In this document: positions 53,019 through 61,292 of the stretch, piece by piece | Numbering within the stretch: the first letter of the stretch is position 1 | Layout: each line of letters begins with the position of its first letter | From: Ancylothrix sp. D3o | Lineage (GTDB): Bacteria > Cyanobacteriota > Cyanobacteriia > Cyanobacteriales > Oscillatoriaceae | Reading direction: 5' to 3' | Length of the DNA stretch: 64,000 nt | Assembly (NCBI RefSeq): GCF_025370775.1 | Contig: NZ_JAMXEX010000001.1 | Coordinates: forward strand, 124,001 to 188,000 | Position numbers and translations under genes: made by a program | The notes under the pieces: generated by a model | What the model saw: the letters and a program-made list of their open reading frames with translations, nothing else | Told to the model about the DNA's origin: nothing | Database searches by the model: none

Positions 53019-54176
53019 ATGAGTGTCGCCAGTGAAGTTAAGACCGGCTTTGAATTCAAGCCTGGGTTAGAAGGAGTACCAGCAACCCTATCCAGCATCA
53101 GTTATGTAGACGGAAAACAAGGAATATTAGAATATCGAGGCATTCCCATAGAAGAGGTTGCTCTTAAAAGCTCGTTCGTTGAAACCTCTTATTTATTAAT
53201 TTGGGGCGAACTGCCGACCCAAGCAGAACTGGCAGAATTTGAACACGAGATCCGCTATCACCGGCGCATCAAATACCGTATTCGGGACATGATGAAATGC
53301 TTCCCCGAAACCGGCCACCCAATGGACGCCCTCCAAGCCAGCGCCGCCGCCCTGGGACTATTTTACTCGCGCCGGGCCCTTGATGATCCTGCTTATATTC
53401 GCGCAGCAACCGTCCGCCTGCTGGCCAAAATTCCGACAATGGTTGCAGCATTTCAAATGATGCGGAATGGTAACGATCCGATCCAACCCCGCGATGATCT
53501 TGACTATTCTGCCAACTTCCTGTATATGCTCACGGAACGGGAACCCGACGAACTGGCAGCCAGAGTGTTTGATGTTTGCCTAATCTTACACGCGGAACAC
53601 ACGATCAACGCTTCTACATTTTCCGCCAGAGTCACTGCCTCCACGCTAACCGATCCCTATGCTGTGGTAGCATCAGCAGTTGGAACCCTAGCCGGCCCTC
53701 TACACGGCGGTGCCAATGAAGAAGTCATCGATATGCTCGAAGAAATTGGCAGCGTTGAAAACGTCCGCGCTTACGTTGACAAATGTGTGGCCGGTAAATC
53801 AAAAATCATGGGCTTTGGGCACCGCGTTTATAAAGTCAAAGATCCGCGAGCCACCATTCTGCAAAGCTTAGTGGAACAACTGTTTGCTAAATTTGGCAGC
53901 GATAAATACTACGATATCGCCCTTGAACTTGAAAAAGTCGTAGCCGAAAAACTCGGTCATAAAGGCATTTATGCCAACGTAGACTTTTACTCTGGTTTAG
54001 TCTACCGAAAACTAGGCATCCCCACCGACTTATTTACACCGATTTTTGCTATTGCACGGGTGGCCGGTTGGGTAGCGCACTGGAAAGAACAACTCGGAGA
54101 AAACCGCATTTACCGGCCTACTCAAATTTACACCGGCTCGCACAATGCTCCTTATATTGACATGGAAAGCCGTTAA
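53019..54176 (+). CDS. gltA: Citrate synthase
   Basis: 385 residues, the usual bacterial length. Catalytic His and Asp are visible: LHAEHTINAS, PLHGGAN, GFGHRVYK and ANVDFYSG. It forms citrate from acetyl-CoA and oxaloacetate at the start of the TCA cycle, and feeds 2-oxoglutarate for nitrogen assimilation. The promoter region includes the 155-bp array; a TATATT box lies near 52991. No operon partner. Confidence 0.96.
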   Translation: MSVASEVKTGFEFKPGLEGVPATLSSISYVDGKQGILEYRGIPIEEVALKSSFVETSYLLIWGELPTQAELAEFEHEIRYHRRIKYRIRDMMKCFPETGHPMDALQASAAALGLFYSRRALDDPAYIRAATVRLLAKIPTMVAAFQMMRNGNDPIQPRDDLDYSANFLYMLTEREPDELAARVFDVCLILHAEHTINASTFSARVTASTLTDPYAVVASAVGTLAGPLHGGANEEVIDMLEEIGSVENVRAYVDKCVAGKSKIMGFGHRVYKVKDPRATILQSLVEQLFAKFGSDKYYDIALELEKVVAEKLGHKGIYANVDFYSGLVYRKLGIPTDLFTPIFAIARVAGWVAHWKEQLGENRIYRPTQIYTGSHNAPYIDMESR

Positions 54177-54297
54177 CGCTTGTATCTCATGCTTTTTTAA
54201 CGCAGAAGTTGCAGAGGTTGAACAAGAGGAACTTAGATAGAGTCTATTTAACTTTTCTGTGTTAACCTCTGTGTTCCTCTGTGTTAAAAAACATCCT

Positions 54298-55086
54298 ATG
54301 AAACTAAGCAGCTTTAACTTTCTTTTTGGCATTTGGGGTCAACGCTTAACCGCCGCTGTGTTGCTAGGCGGTCAAGTTCTCGTCCATATTATTCAGGGTA
54401 AAATTCACCGCCGCAATACCCTTGACCAAATGGCCGCAGTTGGCCCAGAATCTCTTTCTATTGCTTTGATTACTGCTGCGTTTGTTGGTATGGTGTTTAC
54501 AATTCAGGTAGCACGAGAATTTATTAATTTTGGCGCTACTAAAGCAGTAGGTGGGGTTTTGGCGATTTCTTTGGCCCGCGAACTGGGGCCGGTTTTAACT
54601 GCTGTAGTTATTGCCGGTCGGGTTGGCTCGGCTTTTGCCGCCGAAATTGGCACCATGAAAGTGACCGAGCAAATTGATGCGCTTTATATTTTGAAAACTG
54701 ATCCGGTTGATTATTTAGTAGTGCCGCGTGTGATTGCTTGCTGCATGATGTTGCCGGTTTTAACCATTTTATCTCTGCTGACCGGGATGGCCGGCGGTTT
54801 ACTTGTGGCCACAACTTATTACGGCATTTCTCAACAAGTTTTTCTTGAGTCTGCTCGCAATTTTCTCAATGTTTGGGATCTAACGAGTTGTTGTCTAAAA
54901 GGTGTTTGCTTTGGGGCTTTGGTGGCTGTGATTGGTTGTAGCTGGGGTTTAACGACAACGGGAGGTGCAAAAGGTGTAGGACAATCTACTACCGCTGCGG
55001 TTGTTACCTCGCTTTTGGCCATCTTTATTAGCAATTTTTTCCTTTCGTGGGTAATGTTTCAAGGCACCGGCAATGCGGTTTTGTAA
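54298..55086 (+). CDS. MlaE/TGD1-family permease (lipid ABC transporter)
   Basis: 262 residues from the ATG at 54298; an upstream in-frame start has a Cys-rich peptide unlike the family. About five hydrophobic helices. AREFINFGATKAVGGVLAISLARELGPVL and the AAEIGTMKVTEQIDAL motif (about 110) identify the family, which moves lipids between membranes; TGD1 is the chloroplast homologue. The ATPase and substrate-binding parts are not in this window. It is 56 bases upstream of the DUF3119 gene, on the same strand. Confidence 0.94.
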   Translation: MKLSSFNFLFGIWGQRLTAAVLLGGQVLVHIIQGKIHRRNTLDQMAAVGPESLSIALITAAFVGMVFTIQVAREFINFGATKAVGGVLAISLARELGPVLTAVVIAGRVGSAFAAEIGTMKVTEQIDALYILKTDPVDYLVVPRVIACCMMLPVLTILSLLTGMAGGLLVATTYYGISQQVFLESARNFLNVWDLTSCCLKGVCFGALVAVIGCSWGLTTTGGAKGVGQSTTAAVVTSLLAIFISNFFLSWVMFQGTGNAVL

Positions 55087-55141
55087 CGATTTTTGAATCT
55101 GACGCTTTAGAATTAAAAAGAAACCAAGGCATTTTAAAAAC

Positions 55142-55531
55142 ATGACCATCAGCACTTCTTCTGTCAATGCGACTCAAACCGTCGAACTGTCCCCCAGTTA
55201 CGCGATCCCCCTGGTTTTGGTCATTTCTTCGGTTCCCTTCTTTGTTATTCAACCTTGGGTGGCTGGGTTAATTTCTTTGTTTGGCTTGTTTTTGATGATT
55301 CAGAGCGCCACAATTCGCCTAAAATTTACCGATACCGCTCTTGATGTCTACCGTTCTGATAAGCTAATTAGACGTTTTCCTTACGCAGAATGGGAAAATT
55401 GGCGCGTTTTTTGGCCGGCCCTTCCAATTTTGTTTTACTTTAAAGAGGTTAAAAGTATTCACTTTTTGCCGGTTTTGTTTGATGCAAAAATGCTGCAAGT
55501 TTGTCTCGAACAACGTTGTCCACGAAAGTAA
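55142..55531 (+). CDS. DUF3119-family membrane protein
   Basis: 129 residues. Two hydrophobic segments (about 20-50) form a hairpin, followed by a soluble PH-like part (LKFTDTALDVYRSDKLIRRFPYAEWENWRVFW). DUF3119 proteins are restricted to cyanobacteria and plants; function unknown. The spacing of 56 bases to the MlaE-type gene suggests a shared transcript. Confidence 0.88.
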   Translation: MTISTSSVNATQTVELSPSYAIPLVLVISSVPFFVIQPWVAGLISLFGLFLMIQSATIRLKFTDTALDVYRSDKLIRRFPYAEWENWRVFWPALPILFYFKEVKSIHFLPVLFDAKMLQVCLEQRCPRK

Positions 55532-55675
55532 TTTGAGTTTTTGGCAGACGTGATACTATTTTTTTAAGGAGGTATCACGTTTTGCATTTTCAGGTAAAAT
55601 TGTTGGGATTGGTAGAAATTTTTGAGACATGAAACTAGATATGATTGTAATGGTGTCTTTTTGTTGTTTTTTTTT

Positions 55676-55715
55676 CAACCGCAGATTAACGCAGATTAAC
55701 GCAGATAGGTTAATT
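55676..55715. repeat. Dispersed repeat ACCGCAGATTAACGCAGAT, copy 2
   Basis: Three CGCAGAT units spaced by TAA, then AGGTTAATT, matching the copy at 51581-51620. It lies in the 309-base gap before the DUF3086 gene, which otherwise shows no feature. Confidence 0.75.
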
Positions 55716-55840
55716 GTTAAACCAAATTTGGGATGAAACGCAGATGAAGGCAGAAAAACGCTGAGAGAAACAATGCTTTTTTGGCTCGGCCAAAAGGTTA
55801 TTTAGGCTTTGAAATTTTTGCAATATTGAGATTAGATGTT

Positions 55841-57148
55841 ATGAGTTCAGATCACGAAAATCAACAAGAAAATGTTTCGGTGCCAGAAGAAAGCGAAAAT
55901 TGGCCGGCAGATGAACCAGATGGCGAAATGATGCCTATTGGTAAAGAAGAAACAGTGCCGACAGATGAATATGATACGGGAATAATTACTGCTAGTGATG
56001 AGGATACAGTGCCGGCAGATGAACCAGATGCGGAAACTATTCCTGCCGGTGAAGAGGAAACTGGGGCAATAAATCAACCGCAGGCAGAAAATATTGCTGC
56101 TAATAATGAGGAGGAAATTTCTCCACTGGTGCCGGTGGAAGCAACAGAAAATGCAGCAGCTTTATTAGCTCAAAGAGTAGCATCTTTGCAAGCACAAGAA
56201 GAAGAATTGCGAAAAGAAGTAGCTTCATTGCAAGCAACGAGAGATCAATTATTAGAGTTACAAGTTGAAACGCAAACTGCTTTAGGCCGGCTGGTAAAAG
56301 AAGGTTTAAGCGAACTAGAACAACGCAAACAAGCGCTGCAAATTACTGTTGAACAATTGGAACGTCGGCAAGAACGCATTCGCCAAGAAATGCGGACAAC
56401 TTTTGCTGGGGTTTCCCAAGATTTAGCAATTCGCGTTCAAGGCTTTAAAGATTATTTGGTAGGCAGTTTACAAGATTTAGCAAGTTCAGCAGAACAATTA
56501 GAATTAGCGCCTCCCCAAGCGCCGCCAAAACAACAACAACCACAACAAACGGCCAGAGAAACAAGAGGAGATGACCGCAAAGCGTCGTCTCCAAAATTTG
56601 CCGAACAAGCGTTTCAAGACCAAGCAAAACAAATTCGCCGCATCATAGATCAATATCGCAATACGCCTGATTATTACGGCCCGCCTTGGCAGTTGCGCCG
56701 CACTTTTGAACCCATTCATGCGGAACGAGTTTCTAACTGGTTTTTCAGTCAAGGTGGACGCGGTGCTTTGCGTTCTATGGGTAGCAGGTTGCAGAATATT
56801 TTGGTGGGTTCTTCGGTGATTTCTGTATTAAGACAAGTTTATGGAAATCGTTTAAGAACTTTAGTTTTAGCCAACAGTCCGGAACGTTTAGGCGAGTGGC
56901 GCCGGGGTTTACAAGACTGTTTGGGTATTACTCGTACCGAATTTGGCCCCGAAAGAGGTGTGGTTTTATTTGAAGCGCCAGAACCTTTGGTGCAGAAAGC
57001 TGAAAGGTTGTTAAAAGAAGGTCAAATGCCGTTAGTTATTATTGATGAAACGGAAGATCAAATTAGCCTTTCTTTGTTGCAATTTCCCCTATGGTTAGCT
57101 TTTGCACCAGAACCGCAACAAATGCAGCCATCTATGCGCGATTTTTAA
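55841..57148 (+). CDS. DUF3086-family protein
   Basis: 435 residues from the ATG at 55841. The N-terminal 105 residues are acidic and disordered (runs of D, E, P); about 110-230 is a coiled coil (SLQAQEEELRKEVASLQATR); a Pro/Gln linker leads to the conserved C-terminal DUF3086 domain (about 265-435: YGPPWQLRRTFEP, GSSVISVLRQVYGNRLR, LVIIDETEDQISLSLLQFPLWLAF). Cyanobacterial family of unknown function. It precedes plsY by 94 bases. Confidence 0.88.
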   Translation: MSSDHENQQENVSVPEESENWPADEPDGEMMPIGKEETVPTDEYDTGIITASDEDTVPADEPDAETIPAGEEETGAINQPQAENIAANNEEEISPLVPVEATENAAALLAQRVASLQAQEEELRKEVASLQATRDQLLELQVETQTALGRLVKEGLSELEQRKQALQITVEQLERRQERIRQEMRTTFAGVSQDLAIRVQGFKDYLVGSLQDLASSAEQLELAPPQAPPKQQQPQQTARETRGDDRKASSPKFAEQAFQDQAKQIRRIIDQYRNTPDYYGPPWQLRRTFEPIHAERVSNWFFSQGGRGALRSMGSRLQNILVGSSVISVLRQVYGNRLRTLVLANSPERLGEWRRGLQDCLGITRTEFGPERGVVLFEAPEPLVQKAERLLKEGQMPLVIIDETEDQISLSLLQFPLWLAFAPEPQQMQPSMRDF

Positions 57149-57208
57149 TTAAAATCCCACAAAAACCGGGTTTTTTACAAAAATCCTTAATCTAAACCCG
57201 GTTGCTAA

Positions 57209-57242
57209 ACAAATGACAAATGACAAATAACAAAGGACAAAA
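57209..57242. repeat. Tandem heptamers ACAAATG directly before plsY
   Basis: Five units (ACAAATG twice, ACAAATA, ACAAAGG, ACAAAAA) run into the plsY start codon, so they occupy its 5' leader. Same repeat class as 29847-29881. Confidence 0.8.
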
Positions 57243-57932
57243 ATGATTCTTTGGTTAAGTTTAAATCTTGGACTCTTACTTGCTGCTTATTTGCTGGGTT
57301 CAATTCCCACCGGCTACATAGCAGGACGCTTGCTGAAAAACATTGATATTCGAGAAGTGGGTTCTGGTTCCACCGGCGCCACAAATATCCTACGAACCCT
57401 TGGCAAAGGGCCGGCTATTGCTGTGCTTTTGGTTGATGTTTTAAAAGGGGCGGCGGCAATTTTATTAACTCGCTTAATTTATACTCAGGAATTTACTTCG
57501 GTTTTGGTTTCGCCGCCAATTCTGGAAAATTGGTTGCCTTGGATGGTGGTTGCTTCCGGCTTATTAGCGCTTTTAGGCCATAGTAAATCAATTTTTCTCA
57601 ACTTCACCGGCGGTAAATCTGTGGCTACCAGTTTAGGCGTTTTGTTGGCGCTTTATTGGCCGGTTGGGTTGGGAACGTTAGGCATTTTTGGGGTAGTTAT
57701 CGCGCTTTCGCGGATTGTTTCTTTGAGTTCAATTATTGCCGCAATGGGTTGTTCTGTGTTGATGTTTTTTGCGGGTCTACCTTTGCCTTACTTGTTATTT
57801 GCTTTGGCCGGTGGGTTGTATGTAATTTTGCGTCACCAAAGCAATATTCAGCGACTCTTAGCGGGTACAGAACCGCGAATTGGGGAAAAGTTGCCGGCGC
57901 AAAAAGAACCCGAACAAAGCCCAGGAACTTGA
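57243..57932 (+). CDS. plsY: Glycerol-3-phosphate acyltransferase PlsY
   Basis: 229 residues, about five to seven helices. Family motifs: YLLGSIPTGYIAGRL, VGSGSTGATNILRTLGK, then GHSKSIFLNFTGGKSVATSLG, with the GHxxxxFxxFxGGK active segment. It transfers the acyl group of acyl-phosphate to glycerol-3-phosphate, the first step of phospholipid and galactolipid synthesis. A repeat array forms its leader. The Pro/Gln-rich end (residues 215-229) is not part of the core. Confidence 0.95.
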   Translation: MILWLSLNLGLLLAAYLLGSIPTGYIAGRLLKNIDIREVGSGSTGATNILRTLGKGPAIAVLLVDVLKGAAAILLTRLIYTQEFTSVLVSPPILENWLPWMVVASGLLALLGHSKSIFLNFTGGKSVATSLGVLLALYWPVGLGTLGIFGVVIALSRIVSLSSIIAAMGCSVLMFFAGLPLPYLLFALAGGLYVILRHQSNIQRLLAGTEPRIGEKLPAQKEPEQSPGT

Positions 57933-58055
57933 AATTTTTGCTCGGATCAGAAAGGTGGGGCAGGCTTGTGATCCGAAGTTTCAGCGGTTTATAAAAGCTG
58001 TTTTTTGGCCGTATAAATTGAAGAGAAACCGCCCCTACAGAACCGAAAGGAGAAG

Positions 58056-58424
58056 TTAAATTTCCGGGGCAACGCCTTGTTCTTCCAGACAGCGTTTAAA
58101 CTCAACTTCGGCTGGTGTTGGTTCGGGGTTATCGCTGGCTTTTAAAGCACCAACAACGCGTTTATTGCCCATTTTATCTAGGGGTTTATCGAGGTTGGCT
58201 GTTGTTTTATTATCGCCATTTTTGAGATATTTTCTGCATTCTTCCACTGCGCCAATGCGCTGCACTCTTTCTTTGGAAACCACAGAATCTCCTTGTGTGA
58301 GTTCGGTGGTGGTTCCGGGGGTAGAGGCATAGGCAAAAGAGCCGGTGAGACAAACCAAACTCAAGAGCAAGGAAAATAGGAGTGTTTTGGCAAGAACCGG
58401 CAAGCTTTTCTTGAAGTAAATCAT
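58056..58424 (-). CDS. Small exported protein of unknown function
   Basis: 122 residues. A signal peptide is clear: a basic start, a hydrophobic core (LAKTLLFSLLLSLVCLTGSFAYA) and a likely cleavage after AYAS. The mature part is charged, with a conserved-looking VEECRKYLKNG and a Cys near the C-terminus (FKRCLEEQG) that could pair with it. Cyanobacterial; family unknown to me. Convergent with plsY. Confidence 0.7.
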   Translation of the reverse strand: MIYFKKSLPVLAKTLLFSLLLSLVCLTGSFAYASTPGTTTELTQGDSVVSKERVQRIGAVEECRKYLKNGDNKTTANLDKPLDKMGNKRVVGALKASDNPEPTPAEVEFKRCLEEQGVAPEI

Positions 58425-58554
58425 TTTTAAAATCTCTTGACTTTTCCAATTTTAATGTTATGAAAAAGTCGTTAAAAACCCCTGTGCCTTAAGAGAGATT
58501 TTGGTGAGAAAGGCCGGATAAAGTAGCCGGCCCTAGCTGTTGAATTTTGAAGCT

Positions 58555-59466
58555 TTACTTTTTCTTATGCCCAGATTTTTTAAGGACTTTTTTAACTAAT
58601 TCAGGAATTTGAGAAGGGCGTTCAGCCACCGGCACTTTCACATCTTTAAACGCGGCAATTTTACTTTCAGGGGTGCCAACTTCTGCGCCCACATCTCCCA
58701 CCAAACCGGCGGTAATAATGGCGCCCGCATGACCCAAACGCCGGCCTTTAGGGGCATGAATTCCTGCCACATAAACAATCACCGGCTTATCAATTGCCTC
58801 ATCAATATATCGGGCGGCTGCTTCTTCTCCTGCTCCGCCAATTTCGCCGACTAAAACTATCACCTCAGTTTTGTCATCTTCTTCTAAAATTTGTAACCAT
58901 TGTTGAAAAGAAGAACCGACAATCGAATCACCACCAATACCCACACAAATTGATTGACCGATACCGGCTTCTGTGAGTTCGCGGGCAATTTCATAACTGA
59001 GGGTACCACTGCGACTAATTAAACCCACCGGCCCTGGGGTATAAAACTCGGCGGGATAAGTACCCAATAAAACTTTACCCGGAACAATCACACCCGGAGA
59101 ACTGGGGCCAATTACCAAAGTATCTGTAGCCTCTGCCTTTCTAACCAGAGTTACCATATCCAAAGGAGGTACACCGGCACTTGTAATAATAATTTGGCGA
59201 ATACCCGCAGCGATTGCTTCTTTGGCAGCATCTAAAACCAAATAAGGAGGCACAAAAATAACACTTGCATCCACCGGCCCAACTTCTGGCAAAGCTTGCT
59301 CTACCATATCAAAAATCGGGATTTCTTCAATAGTTTGGCCGCCCATCCCCGGACTAATGCCGGCGACAACATTTGTGCCGTAAGCTTTCATTAGGGCGGC
59401 GTGGGTTTGTCCTAGCGGCTGTCCGATTCCTTGAATAATTACTTTCAGGTCTGATTTAGAGTACAT
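58555..59466 (-). CDS. sucD: Succinate-CoA ligase alpha subunit-like (SucD)
   Basis: 303 residues. The CoA-binding Rossmann domain is at the N-terminus (VIIQGIGQPLGQTHAALMKAYG) and the phosphohistidine sits in GRRLGHAGAI near residue 245. SucD pairs with SucC to make succinyl-CoA or the reverse. The usual GTTGKxG of the first loop is replaced by GQPLGQT, so it may be a divergent CoA ligase rather than the classic enzyme. It follows the sucC-like gene by 49 bases. Confidence 0.85.
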   Translation of the reverse strand: MYSKSDLKVIIQGIGQPLGQTHAALMKAYGTNVVAGISPGMGGQTIEEIPIFDMVEQALPEVGPVDASVIFVPPYLVLDAAKEAIAAGIRQIIITSAGVPPLDMVTLVRKAEATDTLVIGPSSPGVIVPGKVLLGTYPAEFYTPGPVGLISRSGTLSYEIARELTEAGIGQSICVGIGGDSIVGSSFQQWLQILEEDDKTEVIVLVGEIGGAGEEAAARYIDEAIDKPVIVYVAGIHAPKGRRLGHAGAIITAGLVGDVGAEVGTPESKIAAFKDVKVPVAERPSQIPELVKKVLKKSGHKKK

Positions 59467-59515
59467 AAATGGCTAATTGGTGAAAAAGTGATAGGTGAAA
59501 AGGTAAAGACAAATT

Positions 59516-60697
59516 TTAAAGCCTTGCGAGGTCAACTGCTTTTTTTGTTGCCTGTTCTAAATCTTCCAAAAAATGCAATTTTAGTGTAGCTAATCGTTGC
59601 TTTAAATCTTCATCTCCGGCTCCAATCAAGCGCATAACAATATGCAAAGGAGTTTTGCCGCGCAGACTCACTTCTCTCCGCTTCACATAACTTTCAACAG
59701 CGGTCACGGCGGCTTCGCAGGCAATAGGGCTGCCGATAATATTCACCAAAATCACTTTAACTTTTTTATCATTGCCGACAAGTTCCAAACTTTGCTCGAC
59801 ATTTTCGCGTAATAATTCCGGGCTAGAATCACTGTAAATTACACAATTATTGCTTTCACAATAAGTCGGCCAAATATTTAAAAAACAAGCCGGATCTCCA
59901 CCGGCAAAGCAAACTAAATCCAGAGTTGCCATTGTCAAACCGGCACCATTGCAAATAATCGCCACATTGCCATCAAGCTGAACAAAATTTTGGTTAAAAG
60001 GCAAAGCCGGCACATCTTCATGTTTAACTTGTTTAGCGATCATTCGTGCCAAAGTAGCAATTTCTGGATGCCGGCCCAAAGCTTCATCATTGGCGCTAAT
60101 TTTGCCATCTAGTGCCATAACTTCACCGCTGGCGCTAATTCCCAAAGGATTAATTTCTACCAAATCTAAATCCTTATCTACAAACAAATGATACATTTTT
60201 TCAACCACCGCACTCACCGATTGAATTAATGCACCTTGCAGTCCCATTTTCACAGCTAAACGGCGGGCATAAAAAGGCGAAAATTGCCGGTCTACCACCA
60301 CTTGCTGGATGCGATGAAAACTGGCTTCTGCCTCAATTCCACCCTCTACAGAACCCAATAAAACAGGCCGGCGGGCATTGCGATCTAAAACCACAGCTAA
60401 ATAAAATTCGCGGTCAGCATTATATTTTGATTCAGCCAGTAAAACTTGGGGATATTCTCCCATAATCGGCAAGTTAAAAATAGTTTGGGCAGCCGCAACA
60501 GCATCGATGGTAGTTGCTACAAACTTAACACCACCGGCCTTTCCCCGTCCGCCGGTACGCACTTGAGATTTCAAAGCAATGGGGTAGGGAATTCTTAACC
60601 CTTTAAGATCGCTGGGGTGGTCAATTCTTTGGGAAGGCAAAACGGGAATGCCCATTTCTCTAAATAATTCTTTGGCTTGATATTCTAATAAATCCAT
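59516..60697 (-). CDS. sucC: Succinate-CoA ligase beta subunit-like (SucC)
   Basis: 393 residues with an ATP-grasp domain (about 1-240: MDLLEYQAKELFREMGIPVL, SQVRTGGRGKAGGVK, LVEINPLGIS) and a C-terminal CoA ligase domain. In the second, GNVAIICNGAGLTMATLD is canonical but the later loop (NIIGSPIACEAA) and active segment differ from E. coli SucC. Promoter gene of the pair with SucD. In cyanobacteria lacking classic 2-oxoglutarate dehydrogenase its role is debated. Confidence 0.85.
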   Translation of the reverse strand: MDLLEYQAKELFREMGIPVLPSQRIDHPSDLKGLRIPYPIALKSQVRTGGRGKAGGVKFVATTIDAVAAAQTIFNLPIMGEYPQVLLAESKYNADREFYLAVVLDRNARRPVLLGSVEGGIEAEASFHRIQQVVVDRQFSPFYARRLAVKMGLQGALIQSVSAVVEKMYHLFVDKDLDLVEINPLGISASGEVMALDGKISANDEALGRHPEIATLARMIAKQVKHEDVPALPFNQNFVQLDGNVAIICNGAGLTMATLDLVCFAGGDPACFLNIWPTYCESNNCVIYSDSSPELLRENVEQSLELVGNDKKVKVILVNIIGSPIACEAAVTAVESYVKRREVSLRGKTPLHIVMRLIGAGDEDLKQRLATLKLHFLEDLEQATKKAVDLARL

Positions 60698-61292
60698 AAT
60701 TTTTGGTTATTGGTCTTGGATCATAAGGGAGGGTTTTTGGGAGTGGTTTTTAGGAGTGGTAGTTTTTTTATGTTGCCATTGCTAATTGCCCCTTGCCAAA
60801 GTTATAAATTGCTCGCTTTTGTAACTCAGCACTTATGGAATTGATTTTGTAGAAATTTTGCCGGTGGATAGCAGCTTGGATTTATACAAGGTCTTTTTCT
60901 GGATTTCCCATTAGAGCTTTTTTTAAACCACAGATGTACAGTAGCGCCGATGCTGTATCACAGATAGGGTATCTTTTGGGCATCGGATTTGGTATGACAT
61001 CCAAGTTGGTATATCTTTTGTGGTGGTCATATCCGTTAGAACTGTTCAGCACTCCGGCAAGAGCGTGGGTAGCTGCGAGTCGCCACCTGATCTAGCTTAT
61101 CGGAAATGATCGCCACCAAAACCAAACGAGCCGGCGATCAATTGTTGAGCCAGTAGGGGTAAGCTGAGGCGATAGGATACTAGACATACGGCTGATGATT
61201 AAGCAAGCTGCTAAGGAGGGGATTCGACCAACACAGCCAAGTTATGTTAAAAACTGCTTCATAATGAAATTTACGCAATAAACGAGATAGCC
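60698..61292. promoter_or_regulatory. Divergent intergenic region, nothing specific
   Basis: 595 bases between divergent genes. It has several short inverted patches (for example near 61050-61140) that could be a structured leader for the 614-residue gene, but I cannot match a known RNA family. No coding region. Confidence 0.4.

Noticed and set aside
60900-61290. Possible tmRNA- or riboswitch-like structure before the 614-residue gene
   Set aside because: I could not match conserved elements of any known RNA family.
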